A stretch of 40,739 nt of DNA, taken from Gnetum montanum. Lineage: Eukaryota > Streptophyta > Gnetopsida > Gnetales > Gnetaceae. The stretch is taken from the NCBI GenBank assembly GCA_015680685.1, contig MNCI01025408.1:66325-107063 (forward strand), given 5' to 3'. The notes beneath the pieces are model-generated. The model had not been told where the DNA came from and made no database searches. It worked only from the letters and a program-made list of their open reading frames with translations. Below, piece by piece: positions 21,268-29,862 of this stretch; the first letter of the stretch is position 1, and every line of letters begins with the position of its first letter. The position numbers and the translations under genes were made by a program.

Positions 21268-22206
21268 TCAGATGTAAAATGGTTTTAGGTATAAATGATT
21301 TGTCGGATTGGCAAACTCATTTCTTTCCATGTCGGTGAGCTTGAATGCACCATTATCGAATGCTTTGAGGACCACATAAGGCCCTTCCCAGTTGGCTGAG
21401 AATTTGTCTGGGTGTTCCCGAACGGCTTTAAGCGCAAGATCACCTTCTTTGATAGGGCGCTTATTGATGTCATGCCAATGTTGTTGCCGTTGCTATTTTT
21501 GGTACCATTCGATCTGATCGAGGGCACGCACACATTTTTCTTCCACCGAGTCGAGATCAACAATTCATAAATCATTGTTTTTCCCGTCGTCGAGGAGCCC
21601 AGAAAGTGTGATCCTTAAAGATGGTACCTGCAGTTCCAAAGGTAAAACAACTTCTGAACCGTAAACAAGATTGTACGGTGTCTTACCTGTTGACATTCGG
21701 TGTGTTGTGCGGTATGCCCATAATGCGTAGATTAATTGCTCGTGCCATTTCCTTTTGCTCTTGGTTAGCATTTTCTTAAGTATTGTAATGATCATCTTAT
21801 TTGTTGCTTCTACTTGCCCATTGCTCTGAGGATAGTAAGGGGAGGAAAACGAGTGTTTGATCCCTAGACTGTCACAAAAAGTTTTGGTTTCAGCACTACT
21901 GAACTGTGGCCTGTTATCAGTGATAATTGTCATGGGAATGCCGAAACGGGTTACTATGTTTTCAAGGATGAAATTACACACGTATTTAGATGTGGTTTTT
22001 CGGAGGGGAACAGCTTCTACCCGCTTCGTGAAATATTCAGTGGTTGTTATGATGAAACCATGCCCTGCCGAAGATGGGGTTGTTATCGGGCCGATAAGGT
22101 CCAATCCCCATTTTTGGAAGGGCCACGTGATTTGCGCTGTGTGCAATTTGTTCGGTGAGACGTGGATTAGGTTACTATGCTTTTGGCAAGTGTCGCATGT
22201 TTTAAC
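21268..22206 (-). pseudogene. Element C integrase
   Basis: The part beside the assembly gap reads CDTCQKHSN, the C-x2-C half of the zinc-binding domain; the histidine half is in the gap. The core (frame 21565-22146) has all three catalytic residues: WGLDLIGP, then TIITDNRPQFSS, then PYYPQSNGQVEATNK. It ends with PYNLVYGSEVVLPLE. The same frame then continues past a TGA (21565-21567) and a TAG (21493-21495) through DQIEWYQK, EGDLALKAV and WEGPYVVLKAF to a natural stop at 21268-21270. The protein would insert element cDNA into chromosomes. Stops, not frameshifts, broke it. No chromodomain is seen. Confidence 0.88.
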
Positions 22207-22300
22207 NNNNNNNNNNNNNNNNNNNNNNNNNNNNNNNNNNNNNNNNNNNNNNNNNNNNNNNNNNNNNNNNNNNNNNNNNNNNNNNNNNNNNNNNNNNNNN
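22207..22300. other. Assembly gap (94 N)
   Basis: A run of N interrupts the pol frame between the second RNase H and the integrase zinc finger. The reading frame before and after the gap differs by one register, which can be explained if the true gap length is not 94. Confidence 0.99.
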
Positions 22301-22756
22301 TGTTAAGGGTGTCAGTGATGGGTTCAGCGCAACTGGTTATGGAGCTTGGCAACGTGTGAAACATGTCAGGTGAGATATTTAATGCTAAGGTTGCTAATGC
22401 ATCCGCAATAGTATTGTCGTTTCTGGAAACGTGTTGCACCTCCGTACTTTCAAAGTGCCCTATTAAGTGTTTCGCCAAATCGCAATATGGTTGTAAATGT
22501 TGAGCTTTACATGTGTAGACATCTGTGACTTGGTTTAGGACTAGTTGGGAATCCCCTTTGACTACAAGCCGTGTGATGTCTGAAGCCAGCGCAGCCATGA
22601 GGCCTCTAAGGAGACCTTCGTACTCTGCTATGTTATTCGTACAATGAAAGTTGAAGCGGTAGGCAAAGGGTCAGATCTCCCCGGAGGGATAGGTGATGAC
22701 AGCGGCCGCACTTCCTCCTCGAGAGGTGGATGCTCCATCAAAGTTTAGGATGGCGT
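22301..22756 (-). pseudogene. Element C second RNase H (archaeal-type, aRNH)
   Basis: In one minus-strand frame the sequence reads LNFDGASTSRGGSAA, then after a TGA (22671-22673) NIAEYEGLLRGL, then VVKGDSQLVLNQV, then RNDNTIADALATLA. These are the D, E, D and D catalytic blocks of the extra RNase H domain that sits between the normal RNase H and integrase in the Tat lineage of plant gypsy elements. All four acidic residues are present. The domain probably backs up or replaces the activity of the first RNase H. Its presence is the main reason to call element C Tat/Ogre-like. Confidence 0.85.
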
Positions 22757-23282
22757 CATAATCTTGGGGCACTATGTCTATGGTGTTTACGTTCTCATCT
22801 GGGAATTCTAGGTCTATGGTTGCTTGATCTAGTGTTGGTGACATGGCCATTTGATCTGCTATGGCTTGACCCTTGACTGATGATTGCGCTACGTAATATA
22901 GGTCAAACTCAGCTATCATGGCTTTCCACCAGGCTATTCGACTCATTTCGTAAATGTTCCCTGTTATAGCTCTCAGTATATTGTCCTTACAGATTATGTA
23001 GACTTGATTACGGAAGAGGTAATGTCGCCATTTTCTTAGAGAAAAGACTAAAGCTAAACATGACTTCTCCACGTCGTTGTACTTCTTTTCGTGGGCAACT
23101 AAGGCATGACTTAGGTAGTATACAGGGACCTCGGTTCCGTCATCTTGTTTTTGGCAAAGCATAGACGCGATGGACGATTCTGAAGTGGCAAGGTAGATGT
23201 AAAACGATTTGTTGTTTTGGGGCGGGTAAACTGTAGGTAGTCGGGCAAGTGTTGTTTTGATGTTTTTGAATGCTTCTTGGCA
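22757..23282 (-). pseudogene. Element C first RNase H (gypsy-type) and tether
   Basis: The frame carries YLATSESSIASMLCQKQDDG, VPVYYLSHALVAHEKKYNDV, EKSCLALVFSLRKWRHYLF, IICKDNILRAIT and QAIADQMA. These match the gypsy RNase H, but TDH-x-x-L is now CKDNILRA, and the first-block aspartate is replaced by serine (ATSES for D-A-S). The C-terminal part is tether-like, as in Tat elements where the second RNase H takes over. The frame is continuous with RT upstream apart from a TAG at 23283-23285. Confidence 0.8.
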
Positions 23283-24059
23283 CTACGGAGTCCATTCAAA
23301 ATGGGCATTTTTACGTAACAAATGATTCATAGGTTTGAGTTTGTCCGTTAATTTTTCTACGAAGCGCCTGATGAATTGTGGTCTACCTTGCAAGCCTCGG
23401 AGTTCGGTAAGGTTGCTCGGGGGTTTCAGATTTGTTATGGCTTTAACCTTATCAGGGTCTACTCGTATCCCTGCTTCAGAGGCTATGAATCCGAGCATTT
23501 TTCCTGTTTTGATGCCAAAGACATACTTTTTTGGGTTAAGTCTTAGTTCGTACTTTAAACAACGCTTTAAGACTAAGTCGAGGTCTTGTACATGTTGTTC
23601 AGTCATTTTTAACTTAACTACGATATCATCCACATAATCGTTGAGCGACCATAGCATATAATCACTAAAGATAAATGTCATGGCTCTTTGATATGTGGCC
23701 CCTGCATTCTTGAGACCAAAGGGCATCATGGTGTAACAAAAAGTTCCCCATGGGGTCATGAAGGTGGTTCGAAGTTGATGTTCTGGGTTGATGCATATTT
23801 GGTTGTATCCCGAAAAGCCATCCATAAAAGAAAGAAAGGCATGTCTGGCAGTCAATTCAATGAGTTGATCGATGCTGGGTAGGGGAAAGTCATCTTTTAT
23901 GGTTGCTACATTTAAATCTCGGAAGTTAATGCATAAGCAAATACTTCCGTTTTTCTTCGGGACGATGACCATGTTTGACACCCACTCAGCATAATCAACA
24001 GCTCGAATGAAACCAGCTTGGTAAAGCTTGGTGATCTCATTGCAAACTGCCAATGCCAC
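23283..24059 (-). pseudogene. Element C reverse transcriptase core
   Basis: This 258-codon open frame contains the complete RT palm and fingers: VSNMVIVPKKNGSICLCINF, DDFPLPSIDQLIELTARH, FLSFMDGFSGYNQI, TFMTPWGTFCYTMMPFGLKN, the catalytic box NDYVDDIVVK with both aspartates, and LGFIASEAGIRVDPDKVKAI. The usual R-x-C-x-D-y-R motif reads LCLCINFRDL-like, with asparagine for aspartate. The frame is the same as that of 24084-24623 and 22671-23162; only single stops separate them (TAA at 24084-24086, TAG at 23283-23285). It copies element RNA into DNA. Confidence 0.93.
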
Positions 24060-24083
24060 CTTAGGTCTAACTTTTCGTGCCTT

Positions 24084-24623
24084 TTATTTTACCGGTCTTA
24101 GTTTAGGGTCGAGAATAATATTGTGTTGGACAATTCTAGGATCTAGCCCAGGCATGTCCGTATAGGACCAAGCGAATGCCTTCATGTTTTCCCTAAGTAC
24201 GTTCTCAATGTCTTTCTCTAGTTGTGGTTGCATTAATGTGCTTAATTTTAATACTTTGATTTCCCCATCAGGCATGGTAATGGGGGTTTCAGCTAACGAG
24301 TCTTTGGTGATGTTTTTGGCCTCTATGTCAAGGAATTTCGTCATACCTTCATAATCGTCCGTGGCTTGTCGTGTTGAGGCTATAAACATGTCGTCCATTG
24401 GTGAACCTAAGTTGATGCAGTTTACGTTAATGCCCCACGTGATATGGCCGTATGGTCCATCAATGATGAACGATGCGGTTAAATGCAGACAGTCCATTGA
24501 GCTTGCTCCTGCCAATAAATGGAGAGCCACGTGAGCAAAGGGGGGAATCGTTCTGTGTCTTTTTGTAATTTTTAAACTATGTGTACGTGTATGATGGTGG
24601 ATTATCTTCACACCTGGACACAT
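24084..24623 (-). pseudogene. Element C pol, segment upstream of RT
   Basis: The conserved part starts at about 24552 with IPPFAHVALHLLAG, continues with DGPYGHITWGINVNC, and ends with FAWSYTDMPGLDPRIVQHNI and KLRPVK, the W-x-x-x-D-M-P-G-h-d-P-x-h-x-x-H lead-in to Tat-type RT. The residues before IPPFAH are not conserved-looking, and the minus strand has an AG splice acceptor there (CACAG, then AACGATTCC). This is where Ogre elements splice out an intron between protease and RT. A TAA (24084-24086) separates this segment from the RT core in the same frame. Confidence 0.75.
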
Positions 24624-24625
24624 GG

Positions 24626-24755
24626 TAGTTTAAGGCCATACTGGGCCGCGATCGGATGGGGAAATAGTAGTTTAAGGCCGTACCAGGCCATGATCGGATG
24701 GGGAAATGGCAGTTTAAGGTCGTACTGGGCCATTATGGTGGTTTAGACTAGCATA
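24626..24755. repeat. Module-border repeat cluster 2 (between RT and antisense gene)
   Basis: Three units at 24626, 24668 and 24710 repeat with an exact 42-bp period, each with TAGTTTAAGGCC or CAGTTTAAGGTC followed by a GGGCC/AGGCC block and a GATCGGATGGGGAAA spacer. A partial fourth unit is near 24739. The core is shared with cluster 3 at 29863 on the far side of the antisense gene, and in looser form with cluster 1. All are in the same orientation. Confidence 0.8.
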
Positions 24756-24937
24756 AACATGTAAAATGGGGTTGATGGAGAAACCAAGACTCAATAATCT
24801 CTGTTTTTAATTAATTTTTAGTTAATTTTTATCACTTTTGGGTAAATTTTGGCGAAAAAATAAGCAAAAAAGGCAAAAAAGGCAAAAAAAAATGGAGCAA
24901 CGGCGGCGTAAGCGATGACGGCGTCAGCATCAGTGTC

Positions 24938-24956
24938 ATTGGAGCACTATATAAAG
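24938..24956 (+). promoter_or_regulatory. TATA and CAAT boxes of the antisense gene
   Basis: TATATAAAG at 24948-24956 is a canonical plant TATA box, 257 bp upstream of the chosen ATG. ATTGG (inverted CCAAT) lies at 24938-24942, and TGACG and GCGTCAGC motifs of the bZIP-binding kind lie just upstream near 24917-24928. Transcription would start near 24985 on the plus strand, opposite to the retrotransposon's own genes. Confidence 0.6.
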
Positions 24957-25019
24957 GGACGGGGGGTCCATTTGTTTCTTACTTTGAAAGTGACATCGTA
25001 AGCGACAGAGCGCCACCTG

Positions 25020-25205
25020 CTAAAGCGTAAGCGTAAGCATAAACCTGCCTCCCAGCGTAGACGCCAATGAGAGACCCTAGCGTAGACGCCTGAGATTAAA
25101 CCCCAGCGTAGATGCGGAGTGGCCTTAGCGTAGATGCCAAAGAGTAAACTTGCAAGCGCCAGCGTAGATAGTTGTCCAGCTTAAACTTACATCAATAGCG
25201 TAGAC
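25020..25205. repeat. AGCGTAGACGCC repeats in the antisense gene 5' untranslated region
   Basis: Exact AGCGTAGACGCC occurs at 25054-25065 and 25079-25090, with variants such as AGCGTAGATGC near 25107 and 25129 and GCGTAAGC units just upstream. It differs by one base in the centre from the LTR palindrome AGCGTATACGCC. The block lies between the TATA box and the start codon. Confidence 0.7.
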
Positions 25206-25213
25206 AATTCGAG

Positions 25214-26774
25214 ATGGGCAAGGGGAAGGAAGTGGAGGGCCAGGGCAGGAAGGGTCCCGACCTAACCTTTACAGAAGAGACGGAGGCCATGCTGGATGGC
25301 CTGCCTAGGCCAAAGATCCCATCGTGGCCTGTGACGTCCCACAGGTAAGCTCTAATTCCTTCCTCTGTTGTTTCTGTGCTATTTTTTTGTTTGTAGTGTA
25401 GACGGTCTCGGCGTGTACACCGAGCGTAGAAGGGTTTTCAGCATAAGGATTTTCAGCGTATACGCCAAGCGTAACTATGAAGTGTAGACAGCTTTTATTG
25501 ATGAAATGTTTGTCAGCGTAATTTATTTATCGTCGGCGTAACTTCTGTTTACGGCGTATACGTCGAGGGTTTGCTAGCGTATACGTTGTACGTAAATGGA
25601 TTTGGGCGTTAGCGTAAAGCAGATTGTTGTCAGCGTAGATGCTGAGCTGGCTAGCGTATACGCTGAGTTTTTAATTTCATTTTTACGCTGTGTTGGCCGG
25701 CGTATACGCTCTATATGCAGCGTATACGCTGAGTTTAAGATGTTATTTTACGCGACGTGGTCTCGCGGGCGTATACGCTGGTTTATGCAGTGTATACGCT
25801 GAGTTTAAGATGTTATTTTACGCAACGTGGTCTCGCGGGCGTATACGCTGGTTTATGCGGCGTATACAATGAGTTTAAGAGTTAGAAAATTTTCAATTTT
25901 TAAACGTCAATCCATAATGTGGTTTTCATCTCTCGGGTTGTTTCTAAGCATGGCTGATTGATTGTAGCGTCGCGATTAGTTGCAGGGACAGTAAACGTTT
26001 TCTTATTGTCGTTGAACTCGTCAGGGTATTGACATGGGTTGGCCCTGTTGAAGATGGCGAGGTTCCCCCGGATCTGACTGTGAATGACAATGGGGTTTGG
26101 TTCCGGGGAGGCGCATGTGGGTTTCTATCCTTCTTGTTGGACAACTTTGAGGTGGCCATCTGGTCAAACTTTGATGAGGTGACAGCACGGAGTGTGCTTG
26201 AAGAGATGCTACCGGGCGCTGCGGAGGGTGTCATGGTTTTTATATAGGACATCGATGAGGGGCCTTTTGTTAATGAAGATGGTACTATGCGCGGGCCCCG
26301 GGCCACATGCCCATTAACGCGCGTGTGGGCATTATTGCCGTAGGGGCTGGATTATCTTAACAATACGTTGTTCATAGCTGCCTGTGCACATACATTATTC
26401 CAGAAACCTCCCGGCACGGTGTATCAAGTGGCCAGGTAGGCATGTTTCAGTTTACTGTTTCCTTTCGCTGTTCAATGCTCGCTTCTTGTTATGACCCATA
26501 TTTGCTTACAGGCCGAAGACTCACCCAGATGGGACACTCGTTGAAGATGAAGGACTAGCCCTTGCTCACACAGCTCTGGAGGCATTTATGACGGGCCCTA
26601 ACCTTTGTGGGACTATGCTGAAGCAAACGAAGGGTTCGATGGTCCACTTTCACAAGCAGTTCTCCAGAGCGTTTGCGATGTGCAAGGCTCGTGGGTGGCT
26701 TCACGAAGACTGGATCGACAACGGGCAAATTTTCTCTCGTGATCTTGGCAGCACATCGAGATTTACCACCGACG
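25214..26774 (+). pseudogene. Antisense gene exons 1-3: inactive FCP1/NIF-type HAD fold
   Basis: Exon 1 is short and lysine-rich. Exon 2 reads GVWFRGGACGFLSFLLDNFE, then VAIWSNFDEVTARSVLEEML, matching the R-P-x-x-x-x-F-L-x-x-x-x-x-x-F-x-V-x-V-W-S/T block of FCP1-type phosphatases. Later come CPLTRVWALLP, NNTLFIAACAHTLFQKPPGT (for N-T-L-L-I-D-D-S-P-x-K-x-L-x-N-P-P) and, in exon 3, LALAHTALEAF for the closing L-x-x-x-L-x-x-L. The first catalytic motif (D-x-D-x-T) is not there, and the DDS of the last motif is AAC. The fold may be kept for binding rather than catalysis. Stops at 26245 and 26341 lie in exon 2. Exon 3 continues with a segment rich in aromatic residues (KQFSRAFAMCKARGWLHEDW) of unknown role. 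Confidence 0.6.
25400..25875. repeat. GCGTATACGC palindromes and 70-bp tandem repeat in intron 1
   Basis: Intron 1 (25345-26024) contains at least five exact GCGTATACGC copies plus variants. At 25731-25870 two copies of a 70-bp unit, nearly identical, begin GAGTTTAAGATG, and a third begins at 25871. Each unit carries GGGCGTATACGCTGG and a second palindrome or variant at its end. The same 10-bp palindrome fills U3 of the LTRs. Confidence 0.85.
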
Positions 26775-26863
26775 GTAAATGATAACACTTCTTAGATATG
26801 TTAGTAGGTTCGTCCAATTGCCTGGATTTACGCTGATATAACAACTTTACATTGCTTTTATAG

Positions 26864-27904
26864 TTAATATACCTTCTAGTGAGGATCCGGTGACCACCGG
26901 ACGAACCGAGATGACTTTGTCGATGAAATTCAGAGGGGTGGCCAAGGCCCAGAAGTGGTTGCAGAATCGTGCTCCTCCATCCCTCGCTCGTTTCCTAGAT
27001 GGCGCTAGGCTCATGGAGCTTTTTATGACGCCGAGTCCTAATGTTTCCATTGGGGAGATGATCGGGACTGTAGACTCCTTTAATGAGTCTATGACATACT
27101 ACAACACTCGAATTAAGGGTGTGAAGGTAGTTTTCCATCTGTCTCCCGAGTTCTTTTCGGACCTATTTGGCGTACTGGCAGATGGCCTGAATGTAGTCTT
27201 AGATAGAACTCATAAAGAGCTCCAGATAATCTGGGAATTGGAGGACTGGCTAGGCGTGGCAAAGGGTACCAAGGGATTCCCGATGCAGGGGAAGGCAAAG
27301 GTTGTGGAAGTGAATGAACTATATCCCATATTCAGAGCACGGGTATTCCCCAACACGCTTTCCCAGGTGAGGTGCCTTGGGGTTGAGGTTGTTCGTGTGA
27401 TGCGAACTGTTTTGGAAATAGGGATGCGATACAACTGGGAAAAATTTTTATTGGTGGGCATGCACAAAGAGATAGTGCGATTGCGCTCGAATGTCAAGGC
27501 GCAATCCCATTTCACCTTTGCATTTTTCGCCAGTTATCTTCACCGTTTTGCCGAGTTCTTGGTAGTTCGCGCAGATAACAAGTTTGTCCAGCGGGATCGG
27601 GGTCAACTATCCCACCCGTGGATCCATTACCTATATGACACAACCAAATCCCAAGATGCACCCGAAGGTATTGATGAATCCGTTTCTGTTACTACAGGAG
27701 GATCATCTGGCGGTTCAATCCATACACATGATAGTGTGGGGTTGGAGCCAGATGAGCTGCCTTACACTGCTAGAAGGGCAGAACGGGTCATCAAGGAAAC
27801 CATCAGCCAAGCTAAAGCAAAGCTAAAGAGGCCTGAGCACCCGGCTGAGGATGTTTCCGGTGTGAGCCAACCACACGTGAAGCGGATACGCTTCAAGATG
27901 CCTA
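26864..27904 (+). CDS. Antisense gene exon 4: plant mobile-element domain (Transposase_32-like)
   Basis: The exon is fully open for 347 codons. Its first part (MKFRGVAKAQKWLQNRAPPS, FLDGARLMELFMTP) is followed by MTYYNTRIKGVKVVFHLSPE, FFSDLFGVL, then LYPIFRARVFPNTLSQVRCL, MRTVLEIGMRYNWEKFLLVG, and FTFAFFASYLHRFAEF. The order (REFY-x-N...V-x-G-x-x-v-x-F-S-x-x-x-h-N; then W-x-x-x-x-x-x-h-h-P-x-x-x-x-x-x-h; G-x-x-h-n-x-G; f-x-x-x-I-x-x-L) resembles the domain described as a putative plant transposon protein, found in frames associated with Tat-type elements. The tail (residues after SVSVTTGG) is low-complexity and basic. Resemblance is by eye and moderate; the function of that family is not known. 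Confidence 0.55.
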
Positions 27905-28018
27905 GTGAGCGGAACTCGCCTGCTTATTACTTTAGCGTTTTCATTCTATTTATAACTTTCACCTCAATCGCTTATGTGTCATTGATATATTTTTCCTTTG
28001 GCTTGATTTTTAAAACAG

Positions 28019-28544
28019 TAAGGAGACAGGCTTTAGAGACAATCACGGAGGAGGAGAAAACCAATACGGAGAAAAACAACGAGGAGGAGCATACAGAAAT
28101 GAGTCAAGGTGGTAGGACAGAGGAGTTAAGGGAGAAAACCATAGGAACTGAGCCGTTGGATGACCAAGCCAGTGTCGACCAAATGTTTCGTAGTTTTCTT
28201 CAAGGAGATTTGGATTTAGGCGCTCCCCCAGGGGATGACGAAGGGCACAGTACATTTTTCCTTTTATCTTGTTTCAATTTCTCCTGTCAGTTGTCCTTTT
28301 TTGTGGGTTATATTTTTGTTTATTTTTACGTGTTTTTTAATCTGTCCAGATGAAGGTAGCGAGACCAGAACGGTGCGCCTAGATGTACCGATGAAGACGG
28401 TTCCTTCTGAGAGGACCGCTGAGGTCAGTTCTTCTCATACCCGTGAGTCACTTATTTGGTTAGAAATGCCAAGTAAGCTGGATTTTGTGGCTGGCATCGC
28501 GGAGGAAGTCATTGAATGGTTCCAAGAAGCCCACCCTGATATAG
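28019..28544 (+). CDS. Antisense gene exons 5-6: acidic linker
   Basis: Exon 5 (28019-28249) reads ETITEEEKTNTEKNNEEE and onward, ending GAPPGDDEGH, strongly acidic. Exon 6 (28350-28544) reads EGSETRTVRLDVP and ends DFVAGIAEEVIEWFQEAHPD. The intron between them (28250-28349) has donor GTACAT and acceptor CCAG after a pyrimidine-rich stretch. The intron before exon 5 (27905-28018) is T-rich and happens to stay open in the exon 4 frame, where it would code a hydrophobic segment; I consider that an intron, not a membrane span. Confidence 0.65.
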
Positions 28545-28620
28545 GTATGAATCACTTAAAGCTTTGGAGCTTCGCATCTTACTTGTATAGTTTTGACATT
28601 TGTATTTTTTGAATGGATAG

Positions 28621-29597
28621 GTGCTAAACTGAGATGGGATCCCTCAGAAAGCGTTAGCATGGAAATCCTAACCACACTCTCCCCCGAAGTGGAGCAGGTG
28701 CCAAGGCCTATTTATGAGGGAGTTGCAGAAAGCCTTGCACACCATGCTAAGTCATTATGGACTTGCAGGCGTTCCATTGAGCAGTTGTGGCTGCAAATAC
28801 AGGCAAAAGAAAAGGAGGTCTTCGAATTGTCAAAGGAACGTGACAATTTAAAGGCTCGATACGAGTTCGCCGCTGCTAGACTAAGTCGAGATTGCTCTTG
28901 GCAAACATTGGAGGTTACATACACCAGGTATTGGAACCTTTTGAATCGTCATGCATCACTGACTCGGAGAATGGTAGAACGCAAAGCCCAAATTGATCTC
29001 CTGAACCTTAAGTGTCAAGATTGGAAGGTGTTTGCCTCTAAGGTTCATAAGTGGGGTCAGAACGAGTAGAATCACAAAAATTACTACAAGAAGTCGCTAA
29101 AAGAGGTGTCCATCGAAAAGCGCCAACTAGAAATGTTTGTGGAGGGTTTAGGTTTGCGTTCGGCCTTTGATACTTTTGCACAGAATACAACTGTGGAAAT
29201 GGAGTCGCCTACAAGGGTGATCAAAACTGCGTCTAGGGAAGTGTCGGTTGGAGAATTTCCATTGAAATGTCCCACCTGGTCAGCTGTCGACAAAGGGAAG
29301 ACTTTGGCAGACATTGACTTAGGCCTAGATGGGATGGACTGGGCCAGTGTTTCTGAGGAAGAAATCCTTCGTCAGCTGGAGTTTGGCTTAGGGGGATCTC
29401 CTATGGTAAGCATTTTTTTCTTATGGAGTTAATTCATTGGATAACGTTTACCATTTTGGCATTCGCTTATTCTTATGTTGGTTATTTGTTCTCAGGATAA
29501 AGGTGGTGATGATGCTCAAGAGGCGGGCCCCAGTGAAGCAAGTGCCCTTGACGCTGGTGGATCTAGAGAGGACGACCCTACCACCTCGGATGTTTAG
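28621..29597 (+). pseudogene. Antisense gene exons 7-8: coiled coil and acidic tail
   Basis: Exon 7 (28621-29405) carries a long heptad-rich helix: SIEQLWLQIQAKEKEVFELS, KERDNLKARYEFAAARL, then RRMVERKAQIDLLNLKC. A coiled coil suggests dimers or larger assemblies. An in-frame TAG at 29067-29069 interrupts it; the frame goes on with KEVSIEKRQLEMFVEGLG and ends GLGGSPM at the donor ATG/GTAAGC. Exon 8 (29496-29597) adds DKGGDDAQEAG and ends TTSDV before TAG at 29595. Both exons are in phase 0 at their border. Confidence 0.65.
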
Positions 29598-29862
29598 TGT
29601 TTTGATTTTTGAGTTTTTGTTGTTTTGTTGTTTGAGTCAAATTTATACGGAAAATGTGATTTGGGAATTCTGAAACGGATGAAAACAGTTGAAACTTGTA
29701 ATTGAACAATGTTGTATATAAGAAATTTTTTTTTGTTGATTTTCAATTTGGTTGCACACACGACACAATGTTAAGATGTTTTTGGATTTGCTTTTCTGTT
29801 TAAATGTAATGCACTGAAATAATGATAAACAGTACGTAAAAAAAGGAAGACAGGGTATGCGC

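Larger units (their letters stand above)
25214..29597 (+). pseudogene. Antisense eight-exon gene carried by element C
   Basis: Exons: 25214-25344, 26025-26435, 26512-26774, 26864-27904, 28019-28249, 28350-28544, 28621-29405, 29496-29597. Every intron starts GT and ends AG, and the phases (2,2,1,1,1,1,0) match at all seven junctions. The sum is 3159 nt, exactly 1053 codons, ending in TAG at 29595. Three premature TAGs break it (26245, 26341, 29067). The start ATGGGCAAG has a purine at -3 and G at +4. The product would have an FCP1-like fold (exons 1-3), a plant mobile-element domain (exon 4), an acidic linker and a coiled coil (exon 7). It runs against gag-pol, exactly between protease and RT. 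It resembles the extra antisense frames known in Tat elements, but those usually lie near the 3' LTR. Confidence 0.85.

Noticed and set aside
21857-22359. Plus-strand frames across integrase and the gap
   Set aside because: They are the reverse strand of the integrase and RNase H frames, and part of their length is N.
25596-25872. Open frames made of repeated Y-A-type peptides
   Set aside because: They are translations of the palindrome and 70-bp repeats within intron 1 and have no protein character.
27905-28018. Hydrophobic segment inside the long plus-strand frame 26890-28353 (apparent membrane span)
   Set aside because: It is T-rich, begins GTGAGC and ends ACAG, and removing it keeps the phase, so it is an intron that happens to stay open. 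The tail after 28250 is likewise intron 5.
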